From: Chlorops oryzae | Taxonomy: Eukaryota; Arthropoda; Insecta; Diptera; Chloropidae | Assembly: GCA_020466095.1 (NCBI GenBank) | Contig: CM035808.1 | Coordinates: 15,465,785 to 15,529,784 of the forward strand | Direction of reading: 5' to 3' | Length of the DNA stretch: 64,000 nt | Part shown: piece by piece, positions 12,251-23,411 of the stretch | How the letters are laid out: the number at the start of each line of letters is the position of its first letter | Numbering within the stretch: position 1 is the stretch's first letter | The notes under the pieces: model-generated | The model's input: the letters and a program-made list of their open reading frames with translations, nothing else | Told to the model about the DNA's origin: nothing | Database searches by the model: none | Position numbers and translations under genes: made by a program

Positions 12251-12430
12251 TAAAGCTGAGAACACACCGGATCTAACGAAACGAAACAAAACATTGTGTC
12301 TTATGACAGCGAACACACCAGATTAGTCAAAACGAAACGGTTTTGACTAAGAAAGAAAAGAGTTTTTCTTGACTAACGAAACGAAAACGGTTGGTTTTGT
12401 TCGATTTGATCCGGTGTGTTTGCAGCCTAA
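12251..12430. repeat. MITE candidate, AACACACCGGATC ends
   Basis: TAAAGCTGAGAACACACCGG at 12251-12270 pairs with the reverse complement of the segment ending at 12430, with 19 of 23 positions identical over the first 23 bp. The interior holds AACGAAACGAAAACGG words in both orientations. This 180-bp terminal-repeat unit is non-coding. The ends look hAT-like, but no 8-bp target duplication is visible. Confidence 0.5.
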
Positions 12431-12434
12431 TGCT

Positions 12435-14170
12435 CCAAAAAAACTTTTTGACATGATCCTTTGAGCGCAATGACTCAAATTGTGAGCAACTTTTTAATAA
12501 AATTGTCATTTCAACGAGTTCAAATATTAAACATGAATACATATTTACTCAATGTCTGATGGACATTAAACAAAAAAAAAAAAACAAAAAAGAGGGGGAA
12601 AATTTGAAAAAATAAAACATGGCTTTTGGCTCGTCCCATTCAATGTAAGCAACATTTTGTTTTATGTAATTGAAGTTGTATTTTATCGTTAAAAACCTTT
12701 TAGTCATATAAGTGCGTAATTTACATGATGGGCGTGACAAGTGGAAAAAACAATAAACGTCGACAAGTTTGGATCTTGTCTTCTGATATCTCGCAAACGC
12801 ACGTATGCGAGGGTTGTTGGGTCGGGATGCGTTCCGGACGACAGCGGAAAAGTGCGTTCAAGGGCGTCTGTGTGCGTAAGCGGCAAACAAAGTGAAATTG
12901 CAGTTGGAGGGTTTACCATTGTGTGCGAAAAAGTTTGTATACATATGCAAATTAATGTTGATAGGAATACTGTTGCACAGTAGCAGCAGTAACACTTGTG
13001 GTCGAGGATAGCGGTCGCGCTGGCAGCAATTCACTTGAGAAGGCACTCTATTGAACAGGAATTTTTATGCTTCAATGCGATGATGCGAGCATGTTTAATG
13101 ATGTAAAACTGTGTGTTATTAAAAAAAAAAAAAAAAAACAAAATGAGATAAGAGAATTATAAAATGGCGTCCATTATTTGTTGCATTTAAAAGTTTTTGA
13201 CGTTGCAAAATTAGTTTTTTTTTTTTTTCATATAAAAATCTCATTACGTAATGCCACAGCGTGAATCAACAAATTAAATTGTAAATATGTTTGGATAGAT
13301 AGTTTTAATTTCGAAATTGAGTTAGCATCATGGTTGTCATTTTGTATTTGGGAAATTCCATTCAGTCACACGGGTCACAGTCACTCTCTTTTTTAGGTTT
13401 TTCATTATATTCTGTCTATAAAAATTAACATCACCGAAGGACATTATTAGAAATGAAATTATTTGCTAAAAATACCAACATTTGAGAGAGAAAGTTAGAA
13501 GTGAAAATGTCAACCACGCAATCCGATTAAAGGCATCTGATATACAATATTTTTGTTCTCTTCTTGCCAGTGTTCTTTGACATTTTAATGGAATTCATCA
13601 AAGACAAATCGAAATGTTTTCTCAAAAATTAAGCAACTAATTTTGGACGACAAATACACGAAGAAGAGTGCAAACGTCACGCATGAAAATAAACTTTCAA
13701 CGGACAATACAAAAAACACGAAAAAAATCCAAACATATTCAATGAAGGTGAACAAAAAAAAAAACAAAAACAGTTCATACTTCTAGGCCAGATTGTAAAA
13801 ACACATACAAATACACGCACATGCTCACATGTACATAAACGAGTGCCCTTAATTCGTGATATAAATAAAACATTATGTTTGTCCTTCATTAAATTTCATT
13901 AAAATTAATCCACCCCAAAAGAGTTCAGTCCATGCTGGAAAGCCCAACATCAGCAACATCAGGCCACAGCAACGAGGACATGAAGCAAAGGCAACAACCG
14001 GAGACATAAGGAGAGTGATAAAGTCAACGTTCGCTCCGTATGGAAAAAAAGAATGAGACAGCACAAAAGTGGAGAGTGACCACCGCAAGACTTGAAGTGT
14101 CAATCACAAAAACGGAATACTTTCAACCTATGCATGTAGCTATACAACATGGACGAGTAAGCCCTTCAGT
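12435..14170. other. gene-free stretch
   Basis: No gene recognised; open frames lack domains. Homopolymer A/T runs at about 13120-13140 and 13215-13230. Confidence 0.5.
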
Positions 14171-14494
14171 AATTGGGACCCACCCCGGGTCGACCCGGGG
14201 TCGGTCCAAAAGAGGTGAGGACCGGTCGCGTTTTCATACGTTCAACTCACCCGTTTTTCCAAAGCGCTGTCATTGAAAAACAACCGGTCCATTTTCAAAG
14301 CTTTTAGGGTCGGTTGTGGGTGGGTCCATATGGCCTTAAATGAGGGTGAGTTTTTTTTTTTTTAAAAATATTTATTTTGATATGAAAAATGAAAAAAAAA
14401 TTTTTTCTTTTTTTGTTTATTTTGCCTTTTTTGTTTTTTTAAAACTTTTTGTTACACAACATTATATAATTTCCTTTTTGATTTGCCCGCCTGG

Positions 14495-14568
14495 GCCGAG
14501 CCTCGAACCGCAGAACTCTGGGTTGGTAAATTGGTGTCTTAACCATTACGCTAAACAAGCAAGTTTAA
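14495..14568 (-). ncRNA. tRNA-like block 1 (SINE or tRNA relic)
   Basis: On the minus strand, an A-box-like TAGCGTAATGG (14543-14553) is followed 34 bp on by a B-box GTTCGAGGC (14500-14508), which fits GWTCRANNC. The spacing is that of a tRNA gene. The T-arm stem does not pair and no acceptor stem is seen, so it is not a functional tRNA gene but a tRNA-derived pol III promoter or relic. Confidence 0.4.
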
Positions 14569-14792
14569 TGCTTTGATCAAAACGCTGACTTGAGTGTTTG
14601 GTTGCTCAAGTTTTTGGGAAACGCGCGTAAAGAATTTTTCGCTTTCACAGAAAAAAATTCTTGAAAAATAAATATTAAAAAACAATTAACATTTAAAAAA
14701 CGACTTATTTTTTTTTCAAGTTAAAAAAAAAAATTAAATATGAACATAAAAAAATCTTAGGTAATTGAAAAAAAAAATTCTTTCTAAACCGA

Positions 14793-14858
14793 GCGGGGCT
14801 CGAACTCTTACCCCTTCGGTTGCGAAGCGAGAGTCTTAACCATCAAGCTAACTTGCCT
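14793..14858 (-). ncRNA. tRNA-like block 2 (SINE or tRNA relic)
   Basis: On the minus strand, A-box-like TAGCTTGATGG (14840-14850) and B-box GTTCGAGCC (14797-14805) stand at tRNA-like spacing, with a GGTTAAGACTC run like that in block 1. Stems pair poorly. It has the same orientation as block 1, about 300 bp away, so the two may be diverged copies of one unit. Confidence 0.4.
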
Positions 14859-15054
14859 TTGGTAGCACAACGATCAGATTGAGGACTTAAAACAGACAAC
14901 AATAAGTACAAGTTTATACGAACTCACCCCACCTACGCTTATTTTTGGACTAGACGAGGGTGAGTCCAATTGAGACTCACCCCGGGTCGGTCGCGGTGCA
15001 TATCATTTTCAGGTCGGTCCTATGTGGACTCACCCAGGTCCGGTCCATTTTACA

Positions 15055-16120
15055 CCGAAAACATTTCATTACTGCAGGGAGGTATGTATTAACGCACACA
15101 CAGTCACCTCAACGCTCAATCAAAACGGCTCACACAGATTAGTTTGGCTTTATCGTAAATTCGAAGTTAAGTGTTAACCCAAATCACATAGATCAGCTCG
15201 GGAAATGCATATTTTCGCCGGTTTTCCTTTCGGAAGCTTTACGGATGCGATAAAAATGGCACAAAACACAAAGAAAGTAAAAATGTTTAAGAACTATTAT
15301 CCTGATGTGGAAAACTAGAGTCATAAATGAAATTGATGCCGCATTTTTCATTCAAAATTATTCACTGCGATATCGATTTCGTGCGTATGGGACATTACGG
15401 CAATAGGGAAGACGGCGAGCTCCCAACCGAAAGATAATGTAAATCAAAAGAGTTGAGCATCATTTCAAAACTTTTTAAATTGAGGTTTAGTAATTATCCC
15501 AGATAAATATGTTGTGCTTCATTAAAACGGACCTTTGACCTCACGTCGTTGTCAAATTATCATATTTGCATATCTCGGTATATAAGCACTAAAATGGAAA
15601 TATTTATAAATGAACTGAAGAACAGAAAATAATACTTTTTTCCCGTACAAACAGACAAACTTGTATACCATTACTCAAAAATTTCCCAAAGGGCACCTTG
15701 TATCCTATTAAGTTTCTAAATATGAGTACATTAAAATAATCTTTTCATCCACTTTAACATTTACATAAAAAATATCATGAATATTATTTTTTCCGCACGT
15801 GAAATGCTCCTGAAGAGTTTTTTTTATAGCACTAGTTTACAAAAAATTAATTTTTATTTTCTATGAATACTTATCAAAAAGAACTTTCTCATGGATTTTG
15901 ACCTCTTTAACACGAAATAAGTAATAAAAAAAATTTTATGCACATATAAAAATGCTTTTTATATTGATTAAAAATAGCAATTTGGTTTTTTGGGTGTATG
16001 GCAGCTTTTTGAATAAATTGTGGCTTAAATTAAAGTAAACTAACCCATCTAAAACTGATAAAGTTATAAAATTCTCAATGAGGAATAAAAAGCGTAATAA
16101 AAAATTATGCAAATTACAAA
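15055..16120. other. gene-free AT-rich stretch
   Basis: No gene or repeat recognised. Confidence 0.5.
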
Positions 16121-16410
16121 TCGTCCTCTGAGAAAACCGCTGTTGTATGTTATGTGGCATTTTTGCCATTTTAAGGTTTTGATGCAGTTTTATTAAACAA
16201 AATGAGCTCTTTCGATTCCTGTCAAAATTTTTTTTTATAGAAGTTCTACTTTCGGAGATATAGAGTGTGCATTTTGTCGTATGTCGCCCTTTCTAAGCCC
16301 TTCAGTAGTACTTTTGTCGTATGTCATATAAAATCCTACAAACGACAAAAATTTCATATATTTCGTGGGCCTTGCGTTATCAGAAAACGTTTGTTGTATG
16401 TTCAGCTTCT

Positions 16411-16564
16411 TGCGTGTGGTTGTGTGTAACACCGAGAACCAGTCGATATAGACCACACAAAAGGTATATGGATATTATTAGTGTCACAAGGAGACTCGAT
16501 TTAGCCATGTCCATCTGTCAGTCTGTCTGTCTGTCTGTCTGTCAGCCTGTCTGTCTGTCTGTTA

Positions 16565-16650
<86 letters not shown>

Positions 16651-17283
16651 TTGTATACAGTTATCTTATCGAAGGAGTTGAGCTATCTTGACAAAATCTG
16701 GTAAGCGTGCTCACGGCGACATGAGTAAGAACAAGTTCGAGATTGGACCCGATCGGGCCATATTTAGGGGTACCTCCAGTACTAGGGTCTGTTACGAAAA
16801 TCACTAAAAATGCTCTAAAATCGAAGTTTTTCAACATATTTTGATGAAATTTGATATTTGAATATGTTTCAAGGCAAGTTATGCTTCCTTTGTAGCCATA
16901 AACATCCTCCCAAACAATTTCCTTCATCGGTCCATTATTAAGGGTACCTCCAGTACTAGGGTCTATCACAAAAATTCCAAAACTGCCTCAAAATCGGAAT
17001 TTTTCGAAATATTTCAATGCAACTTAGAATTTGACCGTATATTTAAGCCTCCAATTAGAATTGCAAAAAAAATGGAAAAGTGGGCGTGGAAAAGGGGCGG
17101 TTTTCATAAAGAAATTTAACAAAAGTCGGTATATGGGGTCCCTAATGGCCTTAAAAAGCTCTTGAATATTCTTACTTAGTGGTCCTGTTTTTTTGGGCGT
17201 GGTTCAAAAATTATTTAAACATGTGTGTCTGTGTCGGGTATTTTATTGTCAGGCCCGCCTGACTATACACCCTTACTTGTTTA
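16411..17283 (-). mobile_element. mini-me-like dispersed repeat, copy B (inverted)
   Basis: Reading the minus strand from 17283, it begins AAGTAAGGGTGTATAGTC, then GGCGGGCCTGAC and ATACCCGACACAG. It continues with the CCCACTTTTCCA block, GACCCTAGTACTGGAGG (twice), a GACA/CTGT tract and GAGACTCC-like words. It matches the copies at 30488 and 40727 over nearly its full length. The last ~35 bp found in those copies are missing at the 16411 end. Confidence 0.65.
16506..16650. repeat. long CTGT tetranucleotide microsatellite
   Basis: About 35 CTGT units with a few substitutions, sitting exactly where other mini-me-like copies have a short GACAGACGGACAGAC tract. The long Ser-Val-Cys-Leu open frame across it is merely a translation of the repeat. 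Confidence 0.9.
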
Positions 17284-17312
17284 CAAAAGTTTTCGGGGCA
17301 CCCTTTATATGT

Positions 17313-17568
17313 ATATATCGCACTCTTGCTAATAAGTCGGCACAATTCAAAATTTTTTTAATCAATTTTTTTATGTTCGATTGCATTTTTCGGTAAGAAT
17401 CCCAACACCTAGAAAATTAACCCTTATATTTACTGATGCAGCAGTCGATTGAGATTAATACAAGTTTAGAAAAGATATTATTTCTCCTTAGTTTTAAGAG
17501 AGATTTGATGATTATCGAGAAATGCGAGATTTTGAATTGTGCCGATTTAGTAGCAAGGGTGCGATATA
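17313..17568. repeat. palindromic MITE candidate
   Basis: A TATATCGCACTCTTGCTA-like left arm (about 17313-17352) pairs with a right arm at 17528-17567 (GATTTTGAATTGTGCCG, then TAGTAGCAAGGGTGCGATATA) with a few mismatches. The arms are about 40 bp, the whole about 255 bp. The interior is AT-rich and non-coding, and flanking TA is consistent with a TA target. Confidence 0.5.
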
Positions 17569-18364
17569 TTATTTTTTTTTATAGAAATATGATAAAATAA
17601 TAAATATAAATGTTTTCCATACTTTAGTATGGAAGACCCTTTAAATTGCTGACTAAGAGCTTCGTGACCAAAGAGAAAAAGGTAGCTGAATTGTAAATAA
17701 GGGGGGGTAGTAATGAATGTTTTTTCTGTCAGAGGTCAGATTTACCCGTAAAATGAGAAAACGTTTTTCGTTAAAAAATCGGATATAGTTAGAAAATTTT
17801 TTTCTGTGTAGAGATAAAGCTTTACAACCAGAGAAAGAAAACTTCAGTTTTGAAAAATAATAAGGTCCACGAAACATTATACTTATGTAGCGAGTAGTAA
17901 TACTTTTTGAGTTATGACGATTTGAAGTGACGAAAACCCAGTTTTTTCAAAATTTAAGGTCCATGCGCAATCTTCATAAATTGGGTTAGAAACCTGAAAC
18001 TTTGTTTGAACACCTTTATAATTATGGCTAACTAATTGACAATACACCAAAATTAAAAATAAAAAAAATAAAAAATTTTCACTTTAATCGAATGTAATTT
18101 GTCGAATGCAATTCAATTGAGGAGTTAGCAAACGCCACATACGACAATTGTGTCACTGTCTTAAATGGCCTAGAAATTAAAAAATATGTAAGACACAACA
18201 TTTATAAAAACTGCATTCAAAAATACATGTATCACTCTATATCTCGACGAAAAATTATAAAAATCTACCGTACAGATTTTAAGTAATTATCTCTTAAGCT
18301 TCAAAGACGATTTCCCAAAACCTCGAAATTTCTACATACGACACCGGTTTTCTCAGGGGACGAA

Positions 18365-19310
18365 ATATTGACAAATTTAAGCTTTAAAGTATGCAACGTA
18401 TTTTTTCATACGGCTCCGAATTGTCATTTTCCACGTTTTTTCTCCCTCTCTTAGAACTTTATAAATTTTCCATTTATCCACAGATTTTAGAGATTAATAT
18501 CGCAATTTGTTGGGTAAAGAAGCAACTTTTTATATAAAATATAAAATATACACTATAAAAAAAAAATAGTTTGCACGTTATCGATTTTTTAGATGCCGAT
18601 TGATGTAAGAGTAATATTTATTTTTCTAAAAATGTATAATTTTTTAGATTTAAACGACTACAGAATCCCATTTATCTTGAGCGATTTTAAAACTATAAAG
18701 GAACAGGTTTAAGATGTACTTGTTAACTTTAATAAAAGATATAAATTGTTAAAATCGGATAATGCTTTGTCGAGCTCTGCTTGAAAAAGCTGCAAAATAT
18801 CCAAAACGCTAATTTGTTGTCAAAAATCAATGTAAAAAATTGCTTCCATCAAATTTTTTCAAAATTTTTTTCTTGTGATGAGAAAATTCATCCGAAAAGT
18901 GCATTTAAATCTATGGCGAAAAAAATGGTGTAAGTTTGTGTTAATATTCTTCCACTATAACTCCTTTGAAGCTTTCATAAATACTTTATTGAGTTCTTTT
19001 GAATGTTACATTAGGGCGTTTGAAGTTCGAAGACGGCGGGGTCTTAAACAAAAAATAAGAGAAAACAAAAGATTTGGGAGTCTAGAGGTCACTAAGAGGA
19101 CTTGAATATTTTCCTTAGAACGCCTTAAAGAGGGTTTAACCAATTTTATTCAGTTTTTTCAATTAAAATTTTTATAATTGACAATTTTTAAAATTTTTCT
19201 GAATAATTAAACTTTTCTGATTAATTTTAGAATTGGAAGACACAAAATTTGATTTCAATTAATGGTGTTACCAAAAAGATTTCATTCTTTTACTAATCCA
19301 TCGTTTTATA
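18365..19310. other. gene-free AT-rich stretch
   Basis: No gene recognised. The short frame at 18875-19105 has no domain. Confidence 0.5.
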
Positions 19311-19311
19311 A

Positions 19312-19433
19312 TAGTGGTATTCAAGCAACAGTGCAAATCGCAGTGTGCAATATTTGCACTGCTTTTTTTGTACGCAATTTGACAAGTGCAAATATTGCAC
19401 ACTGCGATTTGCACTGTTGCTTGAATACCACTA
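19312..19433. repeat. perfect 49-bp-stem hairpin
   Basis: The arm 19312-19360 is an exact reverse complement of 19385-19433, with a 24-nt spacer. The ends read TAGTGGTATTCAAG, which fits the loose hAT end consensus YARNG, but I see no matching 8-bp target duplication. Perfect pairing over 49 bp implies recent formation or selection. It could be a very small MITE or a hairpin-RNA source. Confidence 0.75.
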
Positions 19434-22400
19434 ATATGTTAACACGATTTGAAAACATTTATTTTCTAATTATTTTGATTTTGCAGCACACCAAAATGAA
19501 GACCAAATGCCATAAATGACATAAGAATCATTTTAGCGACCCGTAACAACTTATTTCACGTCTGAAATGCCCTAATATTAATTACATGTTGTTATTGCCT
19601 TATTTTTTTTACTTAATTTAAATCTTTTTAATCAACCCTTGCTTCATCTTATATTATAAAATAATACAACATAAAAGGATATTCCATAAATAACCCAATA
19701 TTTTAAATACATATACAGTTTTTAACAGCTGTCCACTCTGCTAACATAACATTCTGTTAACGTTAATGTTTAACTTTCTTCGCTCCTTAACACCATTGCC
19801 ATCTGGTTAACAGTGTTCAGCACATCGACTCAACGACATATTCAGCAACGGAAAAAGGCGTGTGTGTTTACATTACGCTTTGTTTCTTTTCCTTTGATGC
19901 TGCACGAAAGTATGCTTCACTTTTCACGCTCTTTCTCTTTGGTTCGCTTAAGCATACACAAATATACATATAGATTTGTACGAGTTTTTTTTCTTTTTTG
20001 TAAACCTTTTCATACAAAATGGACAAAAGATGTTTCTTAACAACTGCTCACTGTAAGCTGTCGACATTGTTTTTGGAAAAATGTGTTTGATTTTGTGTAT
20101 ATGTGTGTGTGTGTGGGTTTCTGCTGCGTGGCATAATTTTGTTCTTTCCCGCTCATGGGCAAAACTGCCACAACTTTTTCGATGGTGTGTTTACTACCTC
20201 GACAGCTCTCTTTGAATTTTGCAACTCAATTTTTTGCCTGTTTGTGTCACTGTGTCAATTGGTTTCTTCATAGAAAAGACAATGAAAGGTGCGCACAGTC
20301 GTGTGTTTGTGTGCGTAAATGTTTGTGATTCTGTATATGGCAGTTTTAGTGGTACGGAAGGTACAACAGTTTTAATTTCAAATATGAGAGTACTTTATGG
20401 AATTTTGTTTTTGCTTGCTTAAATAAATCACTATTTAATTTTTATAAGTAGGCACCATCAGGCCCTTAGAAGGGAGGTAAGGGGTTCCCTTTTAAGTGTA
20501 CCGAAAAGTGTAGCCAAGAAGACGTCTAATGTATAAGGCAAGGGAAAATAAGCAAACCGAATTTTGTAAGATACTTAATGATTCGCATTGATAAAGTATC
20601 GATAGGAACACCATTAAATCAATCAACTTTATTAATAAATTTAATGCATTCTTGAGAATACTTTTTGCCTTTAACTGCCAACTTTTCCTTGCCTAATTTA
20701 TGTATAGAACTTCTAAGATGTCCGAACAAATTCCTGATTGCCATAAATTGTAAGACATAAAATTCTCAAAAAAAAATGAAATAAACAATTAATGGAAACA
20801 TTTTTACTCTTCTTAGCTTCACTGCTCGTACTTAATCTGTCGATGAACAAAAAAAAAAAAAATGAACATAAATAAACAGGCCAAGTTAAATAAAAGCATT
20901 TAGCGAAAATAGCAATACTCATTAACATTTAATGCATGCACTGCCTTAATATTATTTGTGCGCTGCGTATTTGTGTCTACACTTTTGGGCGCGACACGTG
21001 CAACACAGCATAAGACTCAAGCTTCAGACAATAATCGTCGACATAAAGCTCATTATCGTCCGTTTGCGTTAACATTTGAAAACAGCTATAAATAGAATTC
21101 CAATGAACATAAGAAGTCTCTTAAAAATTCTTTTTAATGTAACACAACCGACGAAACGGCCGAATGATAATGATGAATCAGCCATTCAGCTATAGAATCA
21201 TCGCATGCCGCAATCCTTAAGAGCGAAGAGATTTTCGTTCTCTTAAATTCACAGATTCTGTGTGTGTGTGTGTGTGTGGATAAAATTCCTTTACATTAAG
21301 CATTCCAGTGAACGCTGTGAGCAAGTGGATTGGATGCTGTTCATCTTATGCGTTCCATAGGCGCTCAGTAGGATTCTTAAGCTCGAAATTTCCCAACAAT
21401 CGAAAGACATTTGCAGACGTACGTGGACGCTTTGCTAACGTTGTTTGTGACGCGGAAAGGAACGCTAACGCTGGAGAGCTTTATTTTCAAAATGGAAAAT
21501 AGTTTTTTTTTTTTATAAAATAGGAAGGAACAGTTACAACAACAAAAAAATACTTTAAAAAATATTCATTGCATGAATTATAAAAAAAAAATTTTTTTTT
21601 CATAATTTTTGCCTCGCATGTGTCTGCCAACGAAGTCAAGTAAGTGAACGAATTAAACGCGAAGGAAAGTGAATTTGACAAAAGTGGAAAACTTACAAGT
21701 GGACTCATTTCGGAATGAGTGTATTGATAAAACCACGTACAAATCAGCCTATCTGCGTGTGCGTGTGCGTGTTGTAAACGGTTTTACATCAGAATCGCTG
21801 TGCGTCCGTATATGTATCCTTTTTACAGAGTGTGTGTGTGTGTGTACTCTGACTTTGCGAGAGTGGATAGGTGTGTGTGCATGTGTATGTGTGACATGTG
21901 TGTGATAAGAATAAAGGGCGCGGAGTAGCGGAAAAGTATAATTTTATAAAATTAATTTAAATTTTCATAGCATACTTTAGTGGGTCTGGCTAGTGAGTCC
22001 GTATAAAATTGCATTAATTTGTATACAGTTTAAAAAAAAAAGGTAGAATTTAATATTAAAGCAATGGAAAATGTTCCTTATTACGAATTTGTTGATTTGT
22101 TATGATAAACGCTGACCTGATTCATTGAGCAAAAATACCAAAAAAAAAAAAAAATACCTTGTATGAATCGCTAATTTGTCTTCTACAATGCCGACATGTC
22201 AAAATCAGCAGCATCAAATGCCGCAAGCATTTGAGGAAACACAGAGAAATGAAAAGAAAAAACCTGAAGCGCAAAGTCGCTATAGAATTTCAAAGCAAAA
22301 CTAAAAAGGCGTTCGATTCGGCCACATGCACATTGTCAGAAAAGCCAACGTAAAGAATTGAATGACAGCAGAGAACCGATAGAAAGCTGAACATTTCCAA

Positions 22401-22854
22401 CGGCCCAAAAACAACTTTGACAATTGTCAACCCAATTCTCTTGAACGCCGGAAATTTTAAATCTTTCGTGTGCTCTGGCAATGCTGTGCAATTAAGAATT
22501 CTTTTTAGTCGTACGGTGTCACTTTCTCTTTTGCCTCACTCTCTGCTTCTCTCCGCCTCTCTTCCACGGTGCTCTGACTGCGAATTTCGATTGTTATTGC
22601 ACAAAAGCATGAACTCGAATCACACAGCTTGTAAATTTCTAAAATTATATTTTGCTCCTTTCTTTTGGGTTTAGGCAACAAAAACGATATGAAGACATAT
22701 TCCATATTATGCATGGGACATTAAGGTCCTTCGAAATTTCCTTTAAATTTGCTCTACTTTCGTTTAAATCTTAAAAATTCCATTTGCAACATCAACAGTA
22801 TTTAAGGAAGGAAAAACATTCCCTTTCTCACATTTCTTACAAGCCGCATTCAAT

Positions 22855-22904
22855 TCATCATCATCGTCAGCATCATCATCATCATCACCATCAACGTCAT
22901 CATA
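22855..22904. repeat. CAT microsatellite
   Basis: Interrupted CAT repeats seen directly. The Asp-rich minus-strand frame is its translation. Confidence 0.85.
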
Positions 22905-23383
22905 ATCAGCGTAGCAATCATGCTGTCGCATTTTGTTGTCCTGCCTCTCCGGGATAATATCTCTTAAATGGCATCCTCTCTCAATCGTTTTGCCTTCGAT
23001 GAGCATTCTGCAAAGCCTGGAAGTGTTGAAGAACGTTTTCTGTTTGTTTTCGAATTTTTATCAGTGGGAATTTTTTTTTCATTTCTCATCTCATCATCAA
23101 ACTGCGCAGAGATAATTCGCGGCAGCGCTCTCTCATGCTGTCGTTAGGTGTGTGCGGTTCTTCGGAGGTTCAAGCCATGTCCGTTCGAATTTGCGTTGGT
23201 ATTCCGTCTGCGCCCGTACGTTATACACGTACAGCTAACGTATGCAAGTTCGTCGGTATCCTGAAGACTGTGTGCGCGCTTTTGAAAATGTTTGAAAATC
23301 AGTTGAGAAATAGGCAAAAATTATGTGAGCTCCAAAGCGATTTCGAACATCGACAAAACGGACAAATAGTGAAAGTGTAACAA

Positions 23384-23411
23384 TAAAAATAAATAAATAA
23401 ATAAATAAATG
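23384..23411. repeat. AAAT microsatellite
   Basis: Tandem AAAT units seen directly. Similar tails terminate some non-LTR elements, but no upstream element is recognised. Confidence 0.85.

Larger units (their letters stand above)
14175..15050. repeat. composite repeat: GC-rich flanking blocks and two tRNA-like cores
   Basis: Two GC-rich blocks, 14175-14350 and 14935-15050, are in direct orientation and share CACCCCGGGTCG, GGTCGGTC, CGGTCGCG, ACTCACCC and CCGGTCCATTTT. Each also carries GAGGGTGAGT. Between them are AT-rich tracts and two tRNA-like pol III promoter blocks on the minus strand. No transposase or reverse transcriptase is present, nor any primer-binding site that would make the flanks long terminal repeats. 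It may be a tRNA-related SINE array or a non-autonomous element that captured tRNA-like sequences. Confidence 0.45.
16121..18363. mobile_element. terminal-repeat element with TGTCGTATGT words, interrupted by insertions
   Basis: The two ends are inverted repeats: 16121-16150 matches the reverse complement of 18334-18363 at 27 of 30 positions, with the core CTGAGAAAACCG. Inside, both arms carry GAGATATAGAGTG and several TGTYGTATGT or TGTCGTATGTGGC words, so the arms probably extend about 250 bp imperfectly. A mini-me-like copy (16411-17283) and a smaller palindrome (17313-17568) lie within. This is a nested, non-coding DNA element; superfamily unknown and target duplication not clear. Confidence 0.5.

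Noticed and set aside
14175..15050. LTR-retrotransposon reading of the GC-rich direct repeats
   Set aside because: The shared blocks are patchy rather than continuous, lack TG...CA ends and a primer-binding site, and no gag or pol remains between them.
16506..16650. CRISPR-like regular repetition
   Set aside because: Four-base tandem units without spacers in a eukaryotic genome are a microsatellite.
16321..16704. 127-codon plus-strand frame with repeated Ser-Val-Cys-Leu
   Set aside because: It is a direct translation of the CTGT microsatellite within a mobile repeat.
22764..23006. Asp-rich acidic frame on the minus strand
   Set aside because: It is a translation of the CAT microsatellite.
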